Below are positions 1-6,948 of a stretch of 9,624 nucleotides of DNA, piece after piece. The notes below the pieces were generated by a model. The model worked only from the letters and a program-made list of their open reading frames with translations, searched no databases and was not told the origin of the DNA. Location of the stretch: contig JBBEBC010000167.1 in NCBI GenBank assembly GCA_040882555.1, forward strand, positions 1 through 9,624, given 5' to 3'. Positions within the stretch are counted from its first letter, which is position 1, and every line of letters starts with the position of its first letter. This stretch comes from M30B66 sp040882555 (GTDB taxonomy: Bacteria > Bacteroidota > Bacteroidia > M30B66). A program made the translations under genes and the position numbers.

Positions 1-2
1 TC

Positions 3-98
3 AATATTTCGCAAAAAATCCAGAATGAAATGACCTATCCAGGTCAGGTGAAAGTGACCGTTATTAGAGAGACAAGAGCCGTTAGTATTGCGAAATAA
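3..98 (+). CDS. rny: Ribonuclease Y, C-terminal end (partial, 5' end outside window)
   Basis: The reading frame that starts at base 3 gives 31 residues and stops at TAA 96-98. They include YPGQVKVTVIRETRA and end in SIAK, which matches the highly conserved C-terminus of RNase Y. In the full-length family this tail follows an N-terminal membrane anchor, a coiled coil, a KH domain and an HD hydrolase domain, none of which lie in this window. RNase Y is a membrane-associated endoribonuclease that initiates mRNA decay. It is a housekeeping gene and unrelated in function to the sugar genes that follow 34 bases downstream on the same strand. The identification rests only on this tail, but the tail is distinctive. 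Confidence 0.9.
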   Translation, partial: NISQKIQNEMTYPGQVKVTVIRETRAVSIAK

Positions 99-132
99 CC
101 GAAACCGGAATTCAACTTTGAAGTTGTAGCAT
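99..132 (+). promoter_or_regulatory. rny-flippase intergenic gap with short palindrome and weak promoter-like element
   Basis: The 34-base gap contains a perfect inverted repeat, CAACTT-TG-AAGTTG, at 113-126. No U-run follows it, so it is not a convincing intrinsic terminator. The left half overlaps CAACTTTG (113-120), one mismatch from the Bacteroidota -7 consensus TAnnTTTG. An ATTG at 87-90 lies 22 bases upstream, slightly farther than the usual -33 spacing of about 19-21. If used, this promoter would give a leader of only a few bases before the ATG at 133. Read-through from rny is equally possible. No Shine-Dalgarno sequence is present. Confidence 0.25.
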
Positions 133-1419
133 ATGAATTTCCCGGATCGTATTTTAAAAAGCAGTCTCCTCAAAGGGGTGCTAATCTTGCTTTCGGGGGC
201 CGCAATTGCTCAGGTTATTTCCTTTGGCGCATCTATTTTTCTTGCACGTATTTATCTTCCCGAAGACTTTGGGCTTTTGGCTGTATTTACTGCACTGGCT
301 GGAATACTTAGTTTAATTGCCTCTGGCAGATATGAACTGGGATTTCTTGTAAATGATGATAAAAAGGAAATCAAAGCACTTCTCAGGCTTATTTATGCGT
401 TAGTGGTTTCTTTTGCCTTAGCAATTAGCTTGATTAGCCTAATCTGGTTTTTCATCCATGGAGGCGCTCTTGACTTCAAAGAATCATCTACTTGGTACCT
501 GATTCTGGGGCTTTCGTTGTTTTTCTCAACTCTTGCTCAAGTTTATAATGTCTTTCTCATAAGAGAAAAGAGTTATTCCATCCTTTCTAAGTATCGCGTT
601 GCCGAATCGCTTGTAAACAATGGATTAGCTATCGTATTGTCTATTTTTGGTCCTATTGGATTATTGATCTCTTACGTGAGTTCTCAAGCAATAATTTTCT
701 TTGGACTGCAACATATTACCTTCAAACGATTGAGTCCATTTAAGCTCAGTTATGAGAAAAAGGAAATTGCAGAAACTGCCAAAACTTACCAGAAATATCC
801 TAAGTTCAATATTCTGCAAGGAATCATTGACTCGTTTCAGTTGCAAGGAGTCTTGCTTACTGGTTCACTTTTTCTTTCTCTAACGGCAGTTGGCTTTTAC
901 AGCTATGCGATGAGAATATTGCAAGTGCCTGTTTGGTTAATTGTGAGACCTATGTCGCAAGTATTTCTAAGTGAATCGTCCGAGTTATATCGCGAAAGCA
1001 AAAGCTTTTACCCTTTAGCAATGAAGGTGTTAAAACGAAGTTTTTTAATGGGCATTCCGTTAGTGGTCATTTTGTTTTTCTGGGGGCCCGACTTATTTAG
1101 TTTGGTTTTTGGTGATAAATGGAAAGGTGCCGGAGAACTTGCCAAGGTACTTAGCTTTTGGATTTTAACTGATTTTGTTAGAGCTCCACTTTCTCAAATT
1201 CCTATTATTTTAGGAAAACAAAGTATCCTTTTAAAGTTCTCTCTTATAGGCTCTGCGGGTATTTTAATAGTGATATTCATCATGGGAAATGCATTCGCTG
1301 ATGAGTATCTCAAATTCTTCACTTTGCTTTCTTTGGCTCAAATTATCTATAATTGCTTAATAATCTATTTGTGTTTATCACAGGCAAAACGCCATCAGGT
1401 GCAATTAAGCCAGGCGTAA
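133..1419 (+). CDS. Wzx-type oligosaccharide flippase (lipopolysaccharide biosynthesis protein)
   Basis: This 428-residue integral membrane protein belongs to the MOP/polysaccharide transporter superfamily, which flips undecaprenyl-diphosphate-linked oligosaccharide units to the periplasmic face of the inner membrane. Hydrophobic segments recur throughout, for example around residues 14-38, 45-63, 85-108, 121-142, 163-190, 240-262, 300-326, 366-384 and 394-416. The N-terminus has the family pattern of a first helix followed by LARIYLPEDFGLLA (38-51) and ASGRYELGF (63-71). Mid-protein KYPKFN (221-226) and the stretch around 254-280, with GFYSYAMRIL and PMSQVF, are also typical of this branch. 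The start is fixed by an in-frame TAG at 127-129, which makes ATG 133 the first available start. It is the first gene of the cluster, ten bases ahead of a Wzy-like gene, as expected for a Wzx/Wzy-dependent pathway. The transported glycan cannot be inferred. Confidence 0.9.
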   Translation: MNFPDRILKSSLLKGVLILLSGAAIAQVISFGASIFLARIYLPEDFGLLAVFTALAGILSLIASGRYELGFLVNDDKKEIKALLRLIYALVVSFALAISLISLIWFFIHGGALDFKESSTWYLILGLSLFFSTLAQVYNVFLIREKSYSILSKYRVAESLVNNGLAIVLSIFGPIGLLISYVSSQAIIFFGLQHITFKRLSPFKLSYEKKEIAETAKTYQKYPKFNILQGIIDSFQLQGVLLTGSLFLSLTAVGFYSYAMRILQVPVWLIVRPMSQVFLSESSELYRESKSFYPLAMKVLKRSFLMGIPLVVILFFWGPDLFSLVFGDKWKGAGELAKVLSFWILTDFVRAPLSQIPIILGKQSILLKFSLIGSAGILIVIFIMGNAFADEYLKFFTLLSLAQIIYNCLIIYLCLSQAKRHQVQLSQA

Positions 1420-1429
1420 CACTACAAAA

Positions 1430-2740
1430 ATGATTCGCAGTTTGTTAAATACGGCAAATGTTGGATGGTTTATCATAGCCTCCTTTATTTTTGGGACAAT
1501 CTTCCCCACACTTAGAGCTGTATTGATAGGTTCAGAAGGATCTACCTCTGTAATTGATTATGCAATCTCAGCCATTCCTGATGTAATCACTTTATTCATT
1601 TTTTGCATCTCACTGCTCATTCATAAAGAAAAGACCGGCAATTACTTTTTTTCGCTCAATAAACGAGATTATATTTTGATTTTCATCCTCGCTTACAGCC
1701 TTATAGTTGGTGGATTAATTTCAGGCGATATCAAACTTATCGTATACAGTGTTAGAATGACCTATTTACCCATGCTGTTTTACTTTACGGCAAGATTGCT
1801 AGGCAGTTTTTGGGAAGAAGAATTTGTTTTTAAGCTCATTAAAACATTCATGTACTGGCTTGGGATAACTGCCATAATAGGACTCTTACTCTATTTCGTG
1901 TTCGATAATCTCGAAGAGCAATTAAAAGATATTGTACACGCCAATAAGGGAGAATATTATATCGAACGATTAAATTCAATTTATCACGCTCCTACCTTGA
2001 ATGGCTCCTACATGGCAATGGCAGCTCTTTTCTTTTTGATGCTTTGGCATTTTTCCATCAATATACCACAGATAGTTTTTCTTTTTGCTATTTCAGCCTC
2101 CCTACTTCTTTCTGTTTCAAGAGGCGGAATTATTGGATTCATTGTTTCTGCCTCAGCAGGAATAGTATGGATTAGAAGATGGAAAAGCACAGTATTCGTT
2201 GGCTTCTTGGTTTTAGCATCTGTTTGGGTTACCTCACTAGCTGTAGGCTTGAGCTTTAATAATTTGGGATGGATTTTCAAGTCAACCGCAAGCACCGTTA
2301 AAATGGAAGAAGGCGTTACTCGCGTTGGTTTGTGGGAATCAGCTTATACGAATATCAAAGACAAGCCATTTGGATACGGACTTGGTAAATCAGGATGGAT
2401 AGCCTACAGATTTTTAAAGGATAGCGATGAGAGCTCATCTTACACCTCTACCGATGGTTGGTATCTGAAACAAGCAAATGAAACCGGCATCATTGGCGTT
2501 TTATCCTATCTCGTTTTCTTTGCCTTTTATATAGTTCATGTCTTTCCTGCGGTAAAAAGAAATTCATTCGACTTACTCATGTTCATCCTTTTGCTGCTTT
2601 TTCAAGTGCTTTTGGTGTGTTTAGTGAGCAATGTGCTCGATTATTTCACATTTAACGCAGTTTTCTGGTTCTTACTCGCATTGGGTGAAAACATGGCATC
2701 CAAGCGATTAGCCGAGAAAAAACCCAGCTTAAATCGGTAG
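1430..2740 (+). CDS. O-antigen polymerase/ligase family membrane protein (Wzy-like, first copy)
   Basis: This 436-residue polytopic membrane protein has a central SVSRGG motif (228-233), followed by a helix and a large hydrophilic loop at about 275-345. That is the layout of the Wzy_C/O-antigen ligase superfamily. The loop carries TRVGLWESA (297-305, conserved Arg298), PFGYGLGKSG (313-322) and TDGWYLKQANETGIIG (341-356). Such proteins act at the periplasmic face of the inner membrane, either joining repeat units (polymerase) or transferring glycan to an acceptor (ligase). At the position where the second family member in this locus has NAHNQF, this one has STDGWYLK, so the His of WaaL-type ligases is absent. 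I therefore lean towards a polymerase, but that is inference. It starts ten bases after the flippase stop and ends two bases before the GT2 start. No Shine-Dalgarno precedes it; the upstream bases are A-rich. Confidence 0.82.
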   Translation: MIRSLLNTANVGWFIIASFIFGTIFPTLRAVLIGSEGSTSVIDYAISAIPDVITLFIFCISLLIHKEKTGNYFFSLNKRDYILIFILAYSLIVGGLISGDIKLIVYSVRMTYLPMLFYFTARLLGSFWEEEFVFKLIKTFMYWLGITAIIGLLLYFVFDNLEEQLKDIVHANKGEYYIERLNSIYHAPTLNGSYMAMAALFFLMLWHFSINIPQIVFLFAISASLLLSVSRGGIIGFIVSASAGIVWIRRWKSTVFVGFLVLASVWVTSLAVGLSFNNLGWIFKSTASTVKMEEGVTRVGLWESAYTNIKDKPFGYGLGKSGWIAYRFLKDSDESSSYTSTDGWYLKQANETGIIGVLSYLVFFAFYIVHVFPAVKRNSFDLLMFILLLLFQVLLVCLVSNVLDYFTFNAVFWFLLALGENMASKRLAEKKPSLNR

Positions 2741-2742
2741 CA

Positions 2743-3675
2743 ATGATTGAGCTTACCGACAATAATCCAGATGTTTCAGTTGTAATTGTAAGTTATAATG
2801 TCAAAGACTTGCTCGAAAAATGTCTCGATTCTATCTATTCTCAGCATTCGAAATTAAGTTTAGAAGTTATAGTGCTTGAGAATGCTTCCTCCGACGGATC
2901 TGCCGATTTTATTGAATGGAAATACCCGCAAGTCACTCTAGTTCGGAATGAAAAAAATGAAGGTTTTCCAAAAGCCAACAATCAAGGTTTTGCTCTTGCC
3001 AAAGGGAAATACATTTTAATGTTAAATCCTGATACTGAATTTATTGATAATGGAATTGAACATATGTACGATTTCCTTGAAAAGAACCAAGCTATCGGGT
3101 TAATTGCTCCAAAGTTGCTCAATTCTGATAAATCTTTGCAGCTCTCTACTTGGCGATTCCCTACGCTATACTCGGTATTTTGCGAATTGTTCTTTCTTAA
3201 CTCATTAAACCAAAAGCACTTCTATTCTGATAAAAATTTAGATGAGCCTTTCCAGGCGGATTCATTCTCAGGAGCAGCCTTGTTTTTTAAAAGCTCTCTC
3301 CTTAAAAGCGCCAAAGGCCTCGACGAATCCATGTTTTGGATTGAAGATATTGATTTCTGTTTCCGCTTAACGCGGGAAGGTTTTGCTATGCAATACAGAC
3401 CAGAAATTCAGGTTATTCACCACAGCGGACAAAGCGCAAAAAAAAACTATAACATTTCACTTTCCAACCAGATTTTCAATAAGATTAAATTCTTCCGAAA
3501 GCATCACTCAATAACTGCATTCCGGCTGGTGCAAGGCATGAGTTTTATTCATGTAAGTATCAAAATCCTCATTTTTACGCTCCTTTCTCCAGTCAATCTA
3601 GTGTATTACAGAAAGCTCAAAGCTTATATTTACACATGGCCTAAGGTATTTAACCCTCCAAATGGTATTGCATGA
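2743..3675 (+). CDS. Family 2 glycosyltransferase (rhamnosyltransferase/WbbL-like)
   Basis: This 310-residue GT-A-fold inverting glycosyltransferase transfers a sugar from a nucleotide donor to the lipid-linked growing unit. It shows the N-terminal strand VSVVIVSYN (11-19), ENASSDGS (46-53), NEGFPKANNQG (72-82), the metal-binding LNPDTEF (94-100, Asp97 as part of the DxD-like site) and the catalytic-base motif IEDIDFCFR (200-208). The first acidic residue of the usual DNaSxDGS motif is Glu46 here. The protein ends with a hydrophobic or amphipathic stretch at about 265-290 that could hold it at the membrane. Length is normal for WbbL/rhamnosyltransferase-like members, but the donor sugar cannot be assigned from sequence alone. 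The gene overlaps the next one by ATGA (3672-3675). An A9 homopolymer at 3438-3446 encodes part of Ala232-Lys-Lys-Asn, after the catalytic region. Confidence 0.9.
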   Translation: MIELTDNNPDVSVVIVSYNVKDLLEKCLDSIYSQHSKLSLEVIVLENASSDGSADFIEWKYPQVTLVRNEKNEGFPKANNQGFALAKGKYILMLNPDTEFIDNGIEHMYDFLEKNQAIGLIAPKLLNSDKSLQLSTWRFPTLYSVFCELFFLNSLNQKHFYSDKNLDEPFQADSFSGAALFFKSSLLKSAKGLDESMFWIEDIDFCFRLTREGFAMQYRPEIQVIHHSGQSAKKNYNISLSNQIFNKIKFFRKHHSITAFRLVQGMSFIHVSIKILIFTLLSPVNLVYYRKLKAYIYTWPKVFNPPNGIA

Positions 3676-4640
3676 TTGAGAAATTAAATGTGTTCTTAAC
3701 AGGTGGCTCAGGCTTTATTGGAAAATTCCTGATTGACGAATTAGTTAAAAGAAACTACTTCGTTTTCGTGCTTAGCAGAAAGGAAAATTCCGCTAAAAAT
3801 GAGTCTGTTAACTATGTTCGAGGTGATATTCAAACTATCGAAAAGCATATAGAATTACTCAAGAAATGCAGCTTTTTCATCCATGCAGCAGGCGAGAAAA
3901 GAGATGAAACCAACATGCAAAGCACTAACGTTGATGCCCTTGGAAAAATCCTCCTTTCAATCAAACAAATCCCATCAATAAAATTCATCCAAATTAGTAG
4001 CTCGGGAATTTACGGTATAGAACATCACCCTGATACAATCATCACTGAAGATAGTGCCATACTACCCAACAATACGTACGAAAGGACCAAATACGAAGCA
4101 GAAAAGCTTATCATATCCGCGTTAAGCGATAAAAAGTTTCTAATTCTTCGTCCTTCAAATATTTTTGGTGAAGGTGATGAAGGTTTTAAACTACTTAATC
4201 TCATGAAAGCAGTTAAAACAGGGAAGTTCTTTTTTGTCAATAAAAATGCAAAGGTTAACTACCTCTACGCTGGCACATTCGCTAGAGATACGGTCACCTT
4301 AATGGAGCAAAATTTTTTAAATTCTGAGATTTTCAATATGAACGGCTCCATGAAAATTACTCGTTTTATTGAAATAATTTTAAGTGCGATGTCACTTCAA
4401 AAACCACCTGCCCTGCTACCTAAATTTCTTCGACCTTTCCTATATCTTGCATGCAAAATAGGCGATTTTCTTCCTAAGAAATATCAATTTGTTAATAGTG
4501 GTAAATACAGAGAACTCACCACTGAAAAATATTATTCGGTTGAAAAATTAAAATCTGCTATACATACTCAACCAGAGTTGGATTTAGAGCAAGGAATCAG
4601 GAATATTGTACTTTTCTATTCCAACAGAAAACTTTTATGA
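3672..4640 (+). CDS. NAD-dependent epimerase/dehydratase family protein (extended SDR, sugar nucleotide modification)
   Basis: This 322-residue soluble enzyme has an N-terminal Rossmann fold with the extended-SDR cofactor motif TGGSGFIG (10-17, GxxGxxG). It also has a GDI acidic position (51-53), HAAG (71-74), the catalytic serine region SSSGIYG (109-115) and a YxxxK pair at Tyr136/Lys140 in YERTKYEAEKL. LRPSNIFGEGD (159-169) is the usual substrate-side signature. The C-terminal domain is family-like but divergent. Members oxidise, epimerise, dehydrate or reduce nucleotide-linked sugars. Among glycosyltransferases it probably completes one donor, for instance as a 4-keto reductase or epimerase, but the reaction cannot be specified. 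It overlaps both neighbours by four bases (ATGA at each end), which implies translational coupling. The start is set by the upstream overlap and by the short lead-in to the Rossmann strand. Confidence 0.85.
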   Translation: MIEKLNVFLTGGSGFIGKFLIDELVKRNYFVFVLSRKENSAKNESVNYVRGDIQTIEKHIELLKKCSFFIHAAGEKRDETNMQSTNVDALGKILLSIKQIPSIKFIQISSSGIYGIEHHPDTIITEDSAILPNNTYERTKYEAEKLIISALSDKKFLILRPSNIFGEGDEGFKLLNLMKAVKTGKFFFVNKNAKVNYLYAGTFARDTVTLMEQNFLNSEIFNMNGSMKITRFIEIILSAMSLQKPPALLPKFLRPFLYLACKIGDFLPKKYQFVNSGKYRELTTEKYYSVEKLKSAIHTQPELDLEQGIRNIVLFYSNRKLL

Positions 4641-5719
4641 AACTCATTATTTTAGGTGAAAATGGAAGTGTGCATGTCCAGAAATGGATTATTGCCATTG
4701 CCTCTGTGCCTGGTATTGAGCTTCATGTGATAACTTTTAAGCGCGGACCAGAACAGCCGCAAGTGCATTATCATTATCTCAAAAAATTTGCAGGAAACAA
4801 GCTTGATTTTCTTCTCAATCTCTTTCATTTCAAACGAATTGTATCAGAAATTAAACCTGATTTAATTCAAGCTCATTATGCCACCAGCTATGGCTTTCTT
4901 GCTGCTTTTTCAGGTTTTCACCCTTTCATAATTACAGGTTGGGGTGCCGATATTTTCGATTCTCCGGCAAACCCAATCATGAAATCCATGCTTCAGTATT
5001 CGTTTAGAAAAGCTGACGCCATTTCAGTGCTATCTGAAGTTACCCGAAAAGAAATAAAAAAATTAACTAATAAGCACGTTAACCTCATCCCTTTCGGTGT
5101 AGATACAAATAAGTTCAACCCTAGAAAAAGAGATGATGATAAGAAAATTGTCAGAATAGGTACCATCCGAACTTTGTCAGAAAAGTATGGTCTCGAATTC
5201 CTCATCAAAGCTTTTGCTAATGCTTATGCTCAGCATCCCGAAATAAGACTGGAAATTGTAGGTGATGGACCACAAAAACAGATGCTCAATGAGCTTTGCG
5301 AAAACCTGAATATTAGCGATGTGGTGACATTTCATGGGTACGTAAATCAGAATACCGACTTTGAAAAATACATCGCCTTACTTCAAAGCTTCGATATATT
5401 TGCCATCCTTTCTATTCTTGATTCCGAAACTTTTGGTGTTGCTGCTGTGGAAGCATCCGCCTGTGGAATTCCAGTTGTTGCCACCAATGTGGGAGGGCTT
5501 CCTGAAGTGATTGATGATGAGAAAACTGGACTAATCGTTCCACCTAAAAATGCCGAAGCAACCTCCGAAGCATTTATTAGATTAATAAAGGATAAATCGC
5601 TCAGAGAAAAATTAGGTGCTGGAGGTTTAGCAAAGGCTTCAAGCATGTATAACTGGAAATTTAATATTCAGCAAATGGTTGATTTGTATAAGAAAACCAT
5701 GAAAAAGGAAGTGCTTTGA
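4637..5719 (+). CDS. Family 4 glycosyltransferase (GT-B fold)
   Basis: This 360-residue retaining glycosyltransferase has an N-terminal acceptor domain beginning MKLIILGENGSVHVQKW. It continues with AHYATSYG (79-86) and GWGADIF (101-107), then IPFGVDTNKFNP (151-162) at the domain junction. The C-terminal donor domain has EIVGDGP (206-212), the E-x7-E signature ETFGVAAVE (Glu264, Glu272), EASACGIPVVATNVGG (272-287) and the common GLIVPP (298-303). No signal peptide or clear membrane helix is seen, so it should act at the cytoplasmic face of the inner membrane. It presumably adds the second or third sugar of the repeat unit; donor and linkage are unknown. It starts inside the SDR stop (ATGA) and ends inside the start of the next glycosyltransferase (TTGA, 5716-5719). 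Confidence 0.9.
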   Translation: MKLIILGENGSVHVQKWIIAIASVPGIELHVITFKRGPEQPQVHYHYLKKFAGNKLDFLLNLFHFKRIVSEIKPDLIQAHYATSYGFLAAFSGFHPFIITGWGADIFDSPANPIMKSMLQYSFRKADAISVLSEVTRKEIKKLTNKHVNLIPFGVDTNKFNPRKRDDDKKIVRIGTIRTLSEKYGLEFLIKAFANAYAQHPEIRLEIVGDGPQKQMLNELCENLNISDVVTFHGYVNQNTDFEKYIALLQSFDIFAILSILDSETFGVAAVEASACGIPVVATNVGGLPEVIDDEKTGLIVPPKNAEATSEAFIRLIKDKSLREKLGAGGLAKASSMYNWKFNIQQMVDLYKKTMKKEVL

Positions 5720-6948
5720 AAATCTTAATCCTCACTCAGTATTTCCCACCTGAAACCGGAGCTCCTCAGAACAGACTTTTTGAGATTGCCATCCGACTGC
5801 AAGCTGCAGGCGATGAAATTACTGTTCTTACTGCCATGCCTAATTATCCCAAGATGAAGATATTTGAGGGATACAGAGGCAAACTCTTCTCTTCAGAAGA
5901 TATTCAAGGTATTAAGGTGTATAGATCTTTTATATACGTTAGCAAGAGTAAAGCAGTCATTGCCCGACTACTCAATTACTTTTCATTTGTTTTTTCTTCC
6001 ATGTTGCGTGGTCTTTTTATCAGAAAAAAGTTCGACTATATCATCTGTGAAAGTCCACCTTTATTTCTTGGTATTTCTGCCGTTTTTCTGAGCCGACTCA
6101 AAGGTGCGAAGCTCATTTTCAATGTTTCTGATTTATGGCCCGAAAGTGCAGAAAAACTGGGTATAGTAACGAATCAATTCCTCTTAAAAAATGCTGAAAA
6201 GCTTGAGCTTTGGCTGTACAAAAAATCATTCATCGTAAGTGGCCAAACTCAAGGAATTCTAAAAAGTATCACAGAAAGATCTCCTCAAAAGAACTTGTTC
6301 TGGCTTCCCAACGGAGTTGACCTTGATTTCTATAAACCCGAAAACTACACGAGGCAATGGCGCGATGAAAATGGCTTTGAAAGCGATGATCTCCTCATTC
6401 TTTATGCCGGAATTATTGGTCATGCCCAAGGACTTGAAGTCATTATTAAAGCTGCTGAACAAACTAAGGACATTCCACAAATGAAATGGCTTTTGGTGGG
6501 TGATGGTCCCGTGAAAGCTGATTTGCAATCCCTAGCCAAGGAATTAAATCTTCCAAACGTATTTTTCTTTCCCAACCAGGAGAAAAAGAATATGCCTTTC
6601 ATAGTGAGAGCTTGTGATATAACCGCTGTTCCCTTGAAAAGATTACCACTTTTCCTTGGAGCTATTCCTTCCAAAATATTTGAAAATCTAGCCATGGAAG
6701 TTCCTGTGCTTTTGGGGGTTGAAGGAGAAGCTAAAACCTTGTTTATTGAAGAAGGTAAAGCAGGTCTGGCATTTGAACCTGATAACCATTTCGACCTAGC
6801 TGAAAAAGCCCGACATCTCTTTATTAACAGGGCAGAGATTCAATCCCTCGGAAAAAATGGTAGAAAATATGTCTTCGAATATTTCAATCGTAACACTTTG
6901 GCGCTTAAATTCAGGGAATATTTAACTACGTTATTGAATAAACATTAA
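5716..6948 (+). CDS. Family 4 glycosyltransferase, WbuB-like, TTG start
   Basis: This 410-residue GT-B glycosyltransferase has a WbuB-type N-terminus: KILILTQYFPPETGAPQNR (2-20), TAMPNYP (39-45), CESPPLFLG (111-119) and VSDLWPESA (137-145). The donor domain contains LPNGVDLDFYKP (197-208), LVGDGP (260-265) and AIPSKIFENLAMEVPVLLG (316-334), with Glu323 as the expected second Glu of the E-x7-E site. WbuB family members transfer amino-deoxysugars such as FucNAc in O-antigen assembly; which sugar is used here is not known. The start is TTG at 5716, overlapping the upstream TGA as TTGA. The first in-frame ATG encodes Met41 and would remove the conserved first strand, so TTG is strongly preferred. 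Its TAA overlaps the next ATG by one base (6948). Confidence 0.9.
   Translation: MKILILTQYFPPETGAPQNRLFEIAIRLQAAGDEITVLTAMPNYPKMKIFEGYRGKLFSSEDIQGIKVYRSFIYVSKSKAVIARLLNYFSFVFSSMLRGLFIRKKFDYIICESPPLFLGISAVFLSRLKGAKLIFNVSDLWPESAEKLGIVTNQFLLKNAEKLELWLYKKSFIVSGQTQGILKSITERSPQKNLFWLPNGVDLDFYKPENYTRQWRDENGFESDDLLILYAGIIGHAQGLEVIIKAAEQTKDIPQMKWLLVGDGPVKADLQSLAKELNLPNVFFFPNQEKKNMPFIVRACDITAVPLKRLPLFLGAIPSKIFENLAMEVPVLLGVEGEAKTLFIEEGKAGLAFEPDNHFDLAEKARHLFINRAEIQSLGKNGRKYVFEYFNRNTLALKFREYLTTLLNKH

Noticed and set aside
83..90. TAGTATTG as a -7 promoter element for the flippase
   Set aside because: It lies in conserved rny codons, has a mismatch in the core and no -33 partner; better explained by coding constraint.
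113..126. CAACTTTGAAGTTG palindrome as an intrinsic terminator of rny
   Set aside because: Six-base AT-rich stem with a two-base loop and no following T-run; too weak. Recorded only as part of the intergenic gap.
2008..2295. 95-codon open frame on the minus strand inside the first Wzy-like gene
   Set aside because: It lies wholly opposite a well-supported membrane protein gene, and its translation resembles no family I know.
5383..5646. Minus-strand open frame of 87 codons opposite the GT4 C-terminal domain
   Set aside because: Low-complexity Ala/Ser-rich translation mirrors the codon pattern of the real gene; a shadow frame.
5716..5719. Possible fusion or frameshift between the two adjacent GT4 genes
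   Set aside because: Each gene has a complete two-domain GT-B architecture, so the overlap is a normal stop/start junction and not a broken single gene.
5864..6091. Plus-strand 75-codon open frame within the WbuB-like gene in another frame
   Set aside because: The main frame is clearly coding across the whole interval; no evidence for an overlapping gene.
6259..6695. Two overlapping minus-strand open frames (89 and 91 codons) inside the WbuB-like gene
   Set aside because: Both are antisense to conserved GT4 donor-domain coding sequence; no recognisable protein features.
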